The notes under the pieces are model-generated. The model did not search any database. It worked only from the letters and a program-made list of their open reading frames with translations, and was not told the DNA's origin. A program made the translations under genes and the position numbers. Below are positions 1 to 5,332 of a DNA stretch of 5,745 nt, in pieces. Source of the stretch: JAVBNJ01 sp031551625 (GTDB taxonomy: Bacteria; Bacteroidota; Bacteroidia; Bacteroidales; UBA932); contig JAVBNJ010000131.1 of the NCBI GenBank assembly GCA_031551625.1, forward strand, positions 1 through 5,745, written 5' to 3'. Each line of letters begins with the position of its first letter. Within the stretch, counting starts at the first letter, position 1.

Positions 1-1453
1 TGTAGTAGAATCTCTTATCAACATCTCTGGGGAAACGATAGGAGCTAAAGTAAAATACCTGATTACCGCATTACCCGTAACAGGCATAAATTTAAATCCT
101 ACCACCACTACTTTGGGTATTGGCCGAACATTGGAACTAAATATTACTGTACAACCTGCCGATGCGGCCAACAAAAATGTAAATGCAGTCAGCAGCAATC
201 CTGCTGTAGTGGATATCATTGATGGTAAAGTAAAAGGTATAGCTGCCGGTACGGCAACTCTTAGCGTAATTACCACCGACGGTAATAAAACAACTACGTG
301 CAATATTACGGTAATTCCTGTTGCTGCAACTAGTATAGCGCTATCAACATCTTCATTGGTTATAGATACCGACAAAACAAACGATTTAACATTAACTATG
401 CAACCAAGTGATGTTACCAATAAATCCGTAAAATGGACTAGCAGCAATACCGCAACGGTAAGAGTGTATAGCTATTATAACAATGGAAGAGTAGCTGGCA
501 TAGCACCGGGCACAGCTATTATTACCGCCACTACAGATGATGGTAACCATTCGGCAAGTTGTACGGTAAGGGTCATTGCGATTTCCGCACATGGCGTGTC
601 ATTAGACAAAACTTTTGCAACGTTGGGCTGTAATGACGACCTTTACCTGACACCAACCTTGATACCGGCCAATGCCAGTAATAAAAAGGTAACATGGACA
701 AGTAGTAACCCTGCTGTAGCCACAGTGAATACTAATGGCAGAGTTTCCGGAGTAACAACCGGCACAGCCCTTATTATTGTAAAGACACAAGATGGTGGTT
801 ATACGACTAACTGTACTGTTACGGTATATCCTCCTTTTTACTGCTCCACAGAGACTATCAAATTGGGCAAGGTGGGTTTTGCATCAACTACTACTTGGCA
901 AGTCGGTAGTCAAATTTGGAGTGCTCCGGTAACGGCCTCCTATTGTAAAAAGAAGAAATATAATAGTCGTACGGAGCCTCCATATAGTACCGATTGCAGT
1001 AAGAATTATTTTAACTGGTGTATGGTTGTACGCTATGAAGAGCAATTATGCCCTCCACCATGGCGCGTACCTACAGCGGATGATTTTTGCACATTAGATA
1101 AATCTTTAAATGGCCGTTCGAATTGTGATAAGCGATCAGATGATCCATCTTCATTTAAGCAATATCAGTCTATGTGGGGTGCTTCTTATAACGAACTCTT
1201 TCATGATAATAATAAAAAGAGGGAGGAAACGAGAAAGAGTTTTTACTATTGGTCGGCTTCCTCTTGGGCAAAAGATACAGGTATTAGTATGCAAGCAATT
1301 GGCGAAATATATGAATCTTTACATCAAGTCTATAACTACGGAAGTTGGGAATATAAGGAAGGTTGGAATTCGAGATACAATGGTGTGTTCCCAAACAATA
1401 ATTCCAGCTCTAAAAATAGTACGATGCAATTGCGATGCGTGAGAGATAATTAA
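1..1453 (+). CDS. Secreted BIG2-repeat protein with C-terminal FISUMP domain, 5' end outside window
   Basis: The frame is open from base 2, so this is the C-terminal 483 residues of a longer protein; the TTG at 113 is an internal codon. Three bacterial Ig-like (BIG2) repeats follow one another at about nt 83-322, 323-586 and 587-835. Each shows the family pattern: a P-A/S-D/N-A/V-x-N-K turn, WTSSNPAVATV or a relative of it, a G-x-V-x-G-I/V-x-x-G-T-A segment, and a last strand with one Cys (CNITV, CTVRV, CTVTV). From about nt 842 to the stop is a FISUMP domain (Fibrobacter succinogenes major paralogous domain). Its marks are WQVGSQIWS, CPPPWRVPTADDF, YYWSASSW and the terminal RCVRDN. That last domain has about eight Cys, which fits disulfide-bonded exported protein. 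Such proteins are secreted or surface-exposed; the ligand is unknown, and an adhesin-like or glycan-related role is inference. No separate type IX sorting domain follows the FISUMP domain. The signal peptide must lie upstream of the window. Family assignment is firm, function is not. Confidence 0.93.
   Translation, partial: VVESLINISGETIGAKVKYLITALPVTGINLNPTTTTLGIGRTLELNITVQPADAANKNVNAVSSNPAVVDIIDGKVKGIAAGTATLSVITTDGNKTTTCNITVIPVAATSIALSTSSLVIDTDKTNDLTLTMQPSDVTNKSVKWTSSNTATVRVYSYYNNGRVAGIAPGTAIITATTDDGNHSASCTVRVIAISAHGVSLDKTFATLGCNDDLYLTPTLIPANASNKKVTWTSSNPAVATVNTNGRVSGVTTGTALIIVKTQDGGYTTNCTVTVYPPFYCSTETIKLGKVGFASTTTWQVGSQIWSAPVTASYCKKKKYNSRTEPPYSTDCSKNYFNWCMVVRYEEQLCPPPWRVPTADDFCTLDKSLNGRSNCDKRSDDPSSFKQYQSMWGASYNELFHDNNKKREETRKSFYYWSASSWAKDTGISMQAIGEIYESLHQVYNYGSWEYKEGWNSRYNGVFPNNNSSSKNSTMQLRCVRDN
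83..835 (+). repeat. Three tandem BIG2 Ig-like repeats within the coding region
   Basis: Three consecutive repeats of roughly 80-88 codons lie within the first gene, with boundaries near nt 83, 323, 587 and 835. They are related at protein level (NKxVxxxSSNxAxV, then GxVxGIxxGTAxxxxxTxDG) but clearly diverged at DNA level, so this is old domain duplication and not a recent tandem expansion. The middle copy carries a short insertion (YSYYNN) before its GRVAGI turn. Confidence 0.85.
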
Positions 1454-1487
1454 ACTCAATTATAATAACCATTAAAAACAAATTACC

Positions 1488-1529
1488 ATGAACACAACAA
1501 AACTATTCGCTTTAAGATACCTAAATTAA
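1488..1529 (+). pseudogene. 13-codon start-like stub, possible remnant of a lost gene or a leader peptide
   Basis: An ATG after the A-rich leader AAAAACAAATTACC opens a frame reading MNTTKLFALRYLN and then TAA. It begins 34 bp after the stop of the FISUMP gene. The leader resembles that of the gene at 5367 (AACCAAAAACAAAATA), and a basic-then-hydrophobic opening is what an exported protein would show, but the frame closes at once. It may be the surviving 5' end of a deleted downstream gene, a small leader peptide, or chance. No frameshifted continuation of a signal peptide is visible after it. Confidence that it is functional is low. Confidence 0.2.
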
Positions 1530-1546
1530 ATTTGTAAAAACATACA

Positions 1547-1578
1547 TTTCAGGCATTTTTAAAATTTGCGTACCTTTG
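1547..1578 (+). promoter_or_regulatory. Bacteroidota-type promoter for the small exported protein
   Basis: A perfect -7 element TACCTTTG (TAnnTTTG) lies at 1571-1578. Twenty bases upstream is TTTC at 1547-1550, one mismatch from the -33 TTTG. The predicted transcript starts near 1584, giving a short A-rich 5' leader before the ATG at 1608. Spacing and position fit well; the -33 box is imperfect. Confidence 0.65.
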
Positions 1579-1579
1579 C

Positions 1580-1599
1580 AACCAAATTTACAACCAAAT
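1580..1599 (+). repeat. 8-bp direct repeat AACCAAAT, 12-bp period, at the predicted transcription start
   Basis: AACCAAAT occurs at 1580-1587 and again at 1592-1599, directly after the -7 box and spanning the expected transcription start. It could be a regulator half-site pair, a leader feature or chance in A-rich DNA. It does not match the usual LytTR-site core on either strand. Confidence 0.3.
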
Positions 1600-1607
1600 C
1601 ATAATTT

Positions 1608-2066
1608 ATGAAAAAATTTTTATGTATTCTGCTGGCTGTTGCAGGCTTGATGTCCATATCAAACAACGCTTCGGCAAAAGGTATTCCGATTTTTTACAAC
1701 AATGGACTAACGTTTAGTCAAACACACCAACTCCCCGATAGTATAATCATTGATGGGCAACACGTTAATTTTGGTGTAGGGTTCAATCAATTCGGTGTAT
1801 TCTGGGTCCCCCTTTGGAATTATGGAGAGACCGAATATGTGTTGATTACCGATGATGGAAATACAGGGTACGATTTGGACGAAGAAGAATTGGCTTATCT
1901 CAAAGAAGAATATCAAATTGATACTGAACAAGCACCGGCGATTCCTTTTTGGCACAAAACCGGAGGAAAACTTATTTGGGGCGGAGTACTTTTGCTGATA
2001 ATAGGTGGCTATTTCAGAAAATCGAAAACAGGAGGAGAAGAAGAAACAGCACAACCTACTGCGTAG
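1608..2066 (+). CDS. Uncharacterised small exported protein with C-terminal membrane anchor
   Basis: This 152-residue protein opens with a typical signal peptide (MKKFLCILLAVAGLMSISNN, cleavage likely after ASA near residue 23). A soluble region of about 90 residues follows. It has short aromatic strand-like segments (GIPIFYNNGLTF, FGVFWVPLWNYGETEYVLI) and an acidic segment DLDEEELAYLKEEY. Residues about 120-136 (GKLIWGGVLLLIIGGYF) form one membrane helix, followed by a basic stop-transfer patch (RKSK) and a polar tail. The inferred topology is periplasmic domain out, tail in the cytoplasm. I recall similar hypothetical proteins in Bacteroidota but know of no assigned function. It has its own promoter and ends at the terminator at 2084-2119, so it appears monocistronic. 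The ATG follows an A/T-rich leader without Shine-Dalgarno, normal for the phylum. Confidence 0.85.
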   Translation: MKKFLCILLAVAGLMSISNNASAKGIPIFYNNGLTFSQTHQLPDSIIIDGQHVNFGVGFNQFGVFWVPLWNYGETEYVLITDDGNTGYDLDEEELAYLKEEYQIDTEQAPAIPFWHKTGGKLIWGGVLLLIIGGYFRKSKTGGEEETAQPTA

Positions 2067-2083
2067 GTTCCTTATGCAAAATA

Positions 2084-2119
2084 ACAAAGCCGTTCAAAAA
2101 TTCATTTGAACGGCTTTGT
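2084..2119. terminator. Bidirectional intrinsic terminator between convergent genes
   Basis: A perfect 15-bp inverted repeat, ACAAAGCCGTTCAAA at 2084-2098 and its complement at 2105-2119, encloses a 6-nt loop. It sits 17 bp after the stop of the plus-strand gene and 4 bp beyond the stop of the minus-strand regulator gene. A TTTT run follows on the plus strand (2122-2125), and TTATTTT follows on the minus strand, so it should serve both directions. Confidence 0.9.
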
Positions 2120-2123
2120 CGTT

Positions 2124-2933
2124 TTATAACCGCACGGCCTCCTTCAACGCCTTGTAGCCCGTGCTGCTGGCCTTGAGCACCTCGCCGCTTTTGAGGTGCA
2201 CGCGGTAGGTTTCTTTCTCGAACAATTCGATTTTGGCCACCTCGTTCACGTTTACAATATAGGAGCGATGGATGCGCACAAACTGCTCGCGTGGCAGGTT
2301 GGCCTCAAAATATTTCATTGTTTTTTCTTTCAGGAATCCGCCTTTGGCCGTAATGAGTTTCACATAATCGCCATCGGCTTCAATGAACAGAATTTCGTGT
2401 ACCGGAATTACATGAATTTGTTGGCGGTCTTTTACCGCAATGCGCGCCAGGTCGCCGGTAGGTTGCCCGTCCACCGTTTGCTTGAGCGCCTGCAAATGTT
2501 GCTCGTTTGTGTCACCGGCATTGATGCGCTGCATGGCTTTCTGCACGGCTGCATCAAAGCGCTCCTTCGAATAGGGTTTCAACAAATAGTCGACCGCATT
2601 GAGCTCAAACGCGCGGATAGCATACTGATCGTAGGCAGTAGAAAAAATAATTTCAGGCAATGTATCCATCAACTCCACCAACTCAAACCCTGTGAGCTTG
2701 GGCATCTGCACATCGAGGAACAGCAGTTGAGGACGAAGCTCTTTAATGAGTTTCATCGCCTCGAACCCATTATCAGCTTCACCCACTACCGTTATGTTTG
2801 CATACGATTGCAGGTAATGTTTTATCAATTCACGGGCAGGCGCTTCGTCATCGACGATTAGTACATTGGCCCCCCCAGCCCCCAAAGGAGGGGTGGTGGC
2901 GCGCATAGAATTATTTTTGTTCGTTGCTCCCAT
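2124..2933 (-). CDS. LytTR-family two-component response regulator
   Basis: This 269-residue cytoplasmic regulator has a receiver domain at about residues 23-138 and a LytTR DNA-binding domain at about 164-267. The receiver has the acidic pair D28/D29 in VLIVDDE, phosphoacceptor D74 in LFLDVQMP, T99 in STA and K119 in LLKPYS. The LytTR part has the usual ILFIEADGDYVKL and FVRIHRSYIVN motifs. The inferred role is DNA binding on phosphorylation by the kinase encoded just upstream (22-bp gap, same strand). The first 21 residues (MGATNKNNSMRATTPPLGAGG) are not part of the receiver fold. Most family members start just before the VLIVDDE strand, and here PPLGAGG is encoded by a C/G-rich repeat (2868-2893). 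ATG at 2933 gives the longest product; ATG at 2906 (Met10) is an alternative and neither has a Shine-Dalgarno sequence. The regulated genes are not known; the gene's own operon is a common target in such systems. Confidence 0.95.
   Translation of the reverse strand: MGATNKNNSMRATTPPLGAGGANVLIVDDEAPARELIKHYLQSYANITVVGEADNGFEAMKLIKELRPQLLFLDVQMPKLTGFELVELMDTLPEIIFSTAYDQYAIRAFELNAVDYLLKPYSKERFDAAVQKAMQRINAGDTNEQHLQALKQTVDGQPTGDLARIAVKDRQQIHVIPVHEILFIEADGDYVKLITAKGGFLKEKTMKYFEANLPREQFVRIHRSYIVNVNEVAKIELFEKETYRVHLKSGEVLKASSTGYKALKEAVRL
2868..2893 (-). repeat. 26-bp C/G-rich repeat, copy A, in the 5' end of the regulator gene
   Basis: On the plus strand this reads GG, seven C, AG, five C, AAA, GGAGGGG. 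Its reverse complement matches 2970-2995 at 22 of 26 positions, so the two are inverted copies. It encodes PPLGAGG in the regulator's extra N-terminal segment. The pattern resembles short dispersed repeats I recall in Bacteroidota genomes; a genome search would settle this. Confidence 0.75.
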
Positions 2934-2955
2934 ATGTGCAATTATATTGGGTTGT

Positions 2956-4041
2956 TTATAGTGTCTTTTCTCCCCCTTTGGGGGCAGGGGGAGCCGGTAT
3001 TTCTATTGCAGCTGTAAATTTTCCGCCCTCGGCTTTAGCATAGAACGTAGCCTTATCGCCATACGACAGCCGCAACCGTTCGCGGATATTCTGCAGACCG
3101 GTACCCGAACCCTTTTTCGGCACATTGTTCCCGGCCTCAAAATCATTGGTAATTTTAATAATTATATGCTCACCGTTTTGCTGTACTTGCACTTCGATAC
3201 TGATGGCTTGCAGGCTTTCGTACACACCGTGTTTCACCGCATTTTCAAATAACGGTTGTAACAGCATCGAAGGAATCTCCACCGCCGTGCATTCGGGCTG
3301 CACGGAAATGGTGTAATTCAATTTTTCGCCGAAACGCAACTTTTCAATTGCTAAATAACGCTCACAATTTTCCAACTCGTCGCGTATGCAGGCTGTGGCG
3401 CGGTTAGTCGCCAGCACCATGTAACGCAGGTAGTCCGACAACGCTATCAGCATTTGCTGCGCTTGCGCGGGATTCACAATAATCAACGAATTTACCGAGT
3501 TGAGGCTGTTAAACAAAAAGTGTGGATTAATCTGTGACTTCAGCACATTCAACTCGCTGTCTTTAATTAGCCGTGTGAGGCGAATTTCGTTCTCTACTTT
3601 TTCATTCAACCGCACAATAAATATGTCGAGATAGTACATCAACACAGCCACTGCATAGAAAAGAACCCCTTCGAGCGCCCGCCACCAAATAGATTTGCGG
3701 AGGAATAGCAGATACGTTTCATTGTCCCACCCGATAGCGTACATCAACAAGTAACCAAGGCTTAACCATACTGTCAACAAAACAGCACCCAGCACAATGT
3801 ATCGTACCACATTGTAGTACCAGGGCTTGTGATGCATCGGGTTGTGATATACCGGAAACCACAACGGCAAAAGTAGAAAAGCCAGCAGTCCGTTGAACAG
3901 GAATGAATCGGCTGCAGCAAGTCCTGTCGACAAGTGAGTCGTGTTACTCAGTACAGTCGTTTGAATAATGCATATCACAATCCATACACCGGCGTAAAGC
4001 AACTGTGTTTTGTAAGAACGGAGTATGGGATTAATGCTCAT
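2956..4041 (-). CDS. LytS/YehU-type membrane sensor histidine kinase
   Basis: The 361-residue kinase has four predicted membrane helices at about residues 13-31, 45-65, 79-102 and 122-143. A short coiled linker follows (VRLNEKVENEIRLTRLIKDS), then the His_kinase domain of the LytS class. The phosphorylated His is H174 in SQINPHFLFNSLNS, the marker of the class. A HATPase_c domain follows with N-box N267 in PLFENAVKHGV and G-box GSGTGLQNIRERL near 311-323. There is no recognisable extracellular sensory domain, so signal input probably comes through the membrane helices or a partner, plausibly the LiaF-like protein encoded 5 bp upstream. The partner regulator is the LytTR gene 22 bp downstream. 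The last residues (PAPPAPKGGEKTL) lie beyond the ATPase fold and are encoded partly by repeat copy B. The ATG at 4041 starts close to the first helix and follows the upstream stop tightly, so the start is well placed. Confidence 0.95.
   Translation of the reverse strand: MSINPILRSYKTQLLYAGVWIVICIIQTTVLSNTTHLSTGLAAADSFLFNGLLAFLLLPLWFPVYHNPMHHKPWYYNVVRYIVLGAVLLTVWLSLGYLLMYAIGWDNETYLLFLRKSIWWRALEGVLFYAVAVLMYYLDIFIVRLNEKVENEIRLTRLIKDSELNVLKSQINPHFLFNSLNSVNSLIIVNPAQAQQMLIALSDYLRYMVLATNRATACIRDELENCERYLAIEKLRFGEKLNYTISVQPECTAVEIPSMLLQPLFENAVKHGVYESLQAISIEVQVQQNGEHIIIKITNDFEAGNNVPKKGSGTGLQNIRERLRLSYGDKATFYAKAEGGKFTAAIEIPAPPAPKGGEKTL
2970..2995 (+). repeat. 26-bp C/G-rich repeat, copy B, in the 3' end of the kinase gene
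   Basis: On the plus strand this reads CT, five C, TTT, five G, CA, five G, AGCC. It is the inverted counterpart of 2868-2893 (22 of 26 identical after reverse complementing). It contains a small perfect stem, five C / TTT / five G, at 2972-2984. In the kinase it encodes the terminal APPAPKGGE residues. Confidence 0.75.
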
Positions 4042-4046
4042 TGGTG

Positions 4047-4856
4047 CTACCGTGATTTGATTTCGCCGCCGCCCAGCACCGACGATATTTCGATAATCAA
4101 CAAACGCTTGTCGTCGACTTCAAACGTAGGTTTCGGGCGATTGTCCACAAAATTACCCATTACGTTACTCCGATGGATTTCTATTTTCCATTCGGCCGGT
4201 GCGTAGATGACCAGCCCGCCAAACACCGTACTTACATTCAATGTATTTACCCCCTCGGCCAATTGGGCATCCATCAGGTCGAGCTCCATGCCCCCGAATA
4301 TGCAATTGATTTCGCCCCCTTTGAAATCTTTCGTGTTAATTTTTTCTTTTGAACCGCTGAATATGTAGTTACGGTCAATGTAACCGGTATTGCTTCTCCT
4401 GTTTTCCCAAGGCTGTTGTGAATGGTCACGAAATTTTCCGGATTCGCACGACGAAGTAGAGCAACACTCGCCGAATTGCTGTTGAAACCGCATGCGGCGT
4501 GCCTCGGCGTGATACCGGAAATAACGCGGCCCCCAAATGGCTTTGCCCAGTACGAAAATACCGACAAGAATTAATACCACCGTCCATAGGTTGTCGGTGA
4601 TAAAAGACATGCTTTCGATATTCATTTTGCGTAGCAGGAAAAATCCACCTACCAACATTAATAGTACGCCCATGAACCATTTGTAACGCGAAAATAGGAA
4701 AATGAAGCCCATAGCTATCAATAACGATTGCCACGAGAATACAATATACTTATACTGCACGTCCAATACGCCGCTGTTGAACAGCAGTAGCAGCACACCT
4801 GCCGTTATGATCAACAGCCCTGTTAAAATACTGCTTATTCGTATCCTGTTTTTCAT
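4047..4856 (-). CDS. LiaF-like four-helix membrane protein, first gene of the operon
   Basis: The protein has 269 residues. Four hydrophobic helices at about 9-27, 37-56, 59-76 and 89-107 form a DUF5668/LiaF-type membrane part. A polar linker of about 50 residues follows, with an unusual FGECCSTSSCESG Cys cluster (C131, C132, C137). The C-terminal domain, about 160-269, resembles the LiaF C-terminal 'cell wall-active antibiotics response' fold. It has short strand repeats marked by FGG-type turns: FKGGEINCIFGGMELDL, STVFGGLVIYAP and SSVLGGGEIKS. In Firmicutes LiaF restrains the LiaS kinase during envelope stress; the same partnership here is inference, supported by only 5 bp separating this gene from the kinase. 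The ATG at 4856 follows an AT-rich leader and two candidate promoters. Family-level identification is solid; the signal sensed is unknown. I give no liaF symbol because the downstream kinase and regulator are LytS/LytTR and not LiaS/LiaR type. Confidence 0.88.
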   Translation of the reverse strand: MKNRIRISSILTGLLIITAGVLLLLFNSGVLDVQYKYIVFSWQSLLIAMGFIFLFSRYKWFMGVLLMLVGGFFLLRKMNIESMSFITDNLWTVVLILVGIFVLGKAIWGPRYFRYHAEARRMRFQQQFGECCSTSSCESGKFRDHSQQPWENRRSNTGYIDRNYIFSGSKEKINTKDFKGGEINCIFGGMELDLMDAQLAEGVNTLNVSTVFGGLVIYAPAEWKIEIHRSNVMGNFVDNRPKPTFEVDDKRLLIIEISSVLGGGEIKSR

Positions 4857-4884
4857 AATTTCAAAAAATTAAATTAATTTACTA

Positions 4885-4915
4885 CAAAGATATATCGTTC
4901 GGATGCCCCGGTCAA
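4885..4915 (-). promoter_or_regulatory. Proximal promoter (P1) of the LiaF-like/kinase/regulator operon
   Basis: Read on the minus strand, the -7 box is TATCTTTG (4892-4885), a perfect TAnnTTTG. It is preceded by TTG at 4915-4913 with a 20-nt spacer. The expected transcription start is near 4878, about 22 nt before the ATG at 4856. Both boxes and the spacing fit the Bacteroidota consensus. Confidence 0.7.
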
Positions 4916-4926
4916 CAATCTTTCCA

Positions 4927-4955
4927 CAAAGATAACACGTTTCACGATAAACAAA
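4927..4955 (-). promoter_or_regulatory. Distal promoter (P2) of the same operon
   Basis: A second TATCTTTG lies at 4934-4927 on the minus strand, with TTTG at 4955-4952 after a 17-nt spacer. That spacer is at the short end of the range for the phylum. It lies 42 bp upstream of P1, with identical -7 octamers. Two tandem promoters would allow basal plus induced transcription. Confidence 0.5.
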
Positions 4956-4984
4956 CGAAATTTTCCGACGAAAATTGTAAAAAA

Positions 4985-5016
4985 TTTGGTAATTAAAAAA
5001 TTATTTCATTCCTTTG
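4985..5016 (+). promoter_or_regulatory. Candidate plus-strand promoter facing the long hairpin
   Basis: TTTG at 4985-4988 is followed after 20 nt by TTCCTTTG at 5009-5016, one mismatch from TAnnTTTG. Transcription would begin near 5023, about 20 nt before the hairpin at 5045. It diverges from the operon promoters. The DNA is AT-rich, so chance matching is possible. Confidence 0.45.
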
Positions 5017-5022
5017 TAACAT

Positions 5023-5190
5023 AATAGATGTTCTTTTGCATTCGATTTATTCCAATCAAGAAACTTGGAAACTTTCTACAACTAAGGAATAAAAACAAAA
5101 TCATGCAATAGCGTGGGTTGTGTTTATTTTAGTTGTAGGTATTCCAAGACCTCTTGATTGATAAATAAAATCCACGTTTTTATTTTTTAT
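5023..5190 (+). ncRNA. Candidate structured small RNA: long interrupted hairpin with T-rich 3' end
   Basis: There is no convincing reading frame here, but the two halves fold onto each other. Paired segments, outside in: 5045-5050 with 5161-5166; 5053-5061 with 5152-5160 (CAATCAAGA); 5064-5070 with 5142-5148 (CTTGGAA); 5076-5085 with 5129-5138 (CTACAACTAA); 5088-5093 with 5123-5128; and a tip stem 5102-5106 with 5111-5115 (CATGC, one G-U) closing on AATA. Small bulges and internal loops lie between them. A T-rich run at 5177-5190 follows, as after an intrinsic terminator, and a promoter-like site precedes it. The 5' and 3' ends given are inferred from these signals. Alternatives are a MITE-like palindromic repeat or a cruciform with no transcript. 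I cannot match it to a named RNA family. Confidence 0.35.
5045..5166. repeat. 122-bp imperfect inverted repeat (arms about 50 bp)
   Basis: The DNA-level description of the hairpin is certain by inspection: about 45 complementary pairs in six blocks, each arm interrupted by loops of 2-5 nt, centred near 5108. The longest uninterrupted blocks are 9 and 10 bp. No flanking target-site duplication is apparent. The interruptions on both arms suggest an RNA structure or an aged element, not a fresh palindromic insertion. Confidence 0.85.
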
Positions 5191-5225
5191 TATAAAAATG
5201 CGGAGAATGGCAATGATTGAAAAAT

Positions 5226-5321
5226 CGTAGCAAGGGGTTGTTCTGTTTGTTTGTTGATGGAACGCGGATGACGCTGATTAGACGGATTTACGCGGATTTT
5301 TAAAACAACCCCGAAGCTACG
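5226..5321. repeat. 96-bp terminal-inverted-repeat element, likely dispersed repeat or MITE-like
   Basis: Left arm CGTAGCAAGGGGTTGTT (5226-5242) and right arm AACAACCCCGAAGCTACG (5304-5321) are reverse complements: six plus nine bp match, broken only by AA against GAA. Between them lies a TTTG-rich stretch and four degenerate ACGCGGAT-type units. From general knowledge, strings like ACGCGGATTTACGCGGATT occur as dispersed repeats in many Bacteroidota genomes; I could not check copy number here. No coding capacity and no clear target duplication. Confidence 0.65.
5262..5300 (+). repeat. Four degenerate tandem ACGCGGATT-type units
   Basis: Successive units read ACGCGGATG, ACGCTGATTAG, ACGGATTT and ACGCGGATTTT, 8-11 bp each. 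They sit inside the 96-bp inverted-repeat element, 66 bp or more before the next start codon. Confidence 0.7.
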
Positions 5322-5332
5322 TAATTTAAAAC

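Noticed and set aside
113..115. TTG as a start codon for the first gene
   Set aside because: The frame stays open upstream to base 2 and the residues before it already lead into the first BIG2 repeat; no leader or signal peptide occurs here.
1580..1599. LytTR binding site pair
   Set aside because: The 12-bp period is tempting, but AACCAAAT does not match the typical LytTR consensus core in position or sequence on either strand.
2196..2861. A 221-codon plus-strand frame opposite the response regulator
   Set aside because: It is a shadow of the regulator gene on the other strand; the product has no domain pattern, while the minus-strand frame has every receiver and LytTR motif.
2970..2995. 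Intrinsic terminator between kinase and regulator genes
   Set aside because: The C5-TTT-G5 stem lies inside the kinase coding region and is not followed by a T run on the transcribed strand.
5023..5190. 6S RNA
   Set aside because: Length and rod shape are suggestive, but the large central bubble of 6S RNA is missing; only small internal loops are present.
5045..5321. CRISPR array or retron
   Set aside because: There are no evenly spaced identical repeats and no cas genes; no reverse transcriptase gene is in the window to support a retron.
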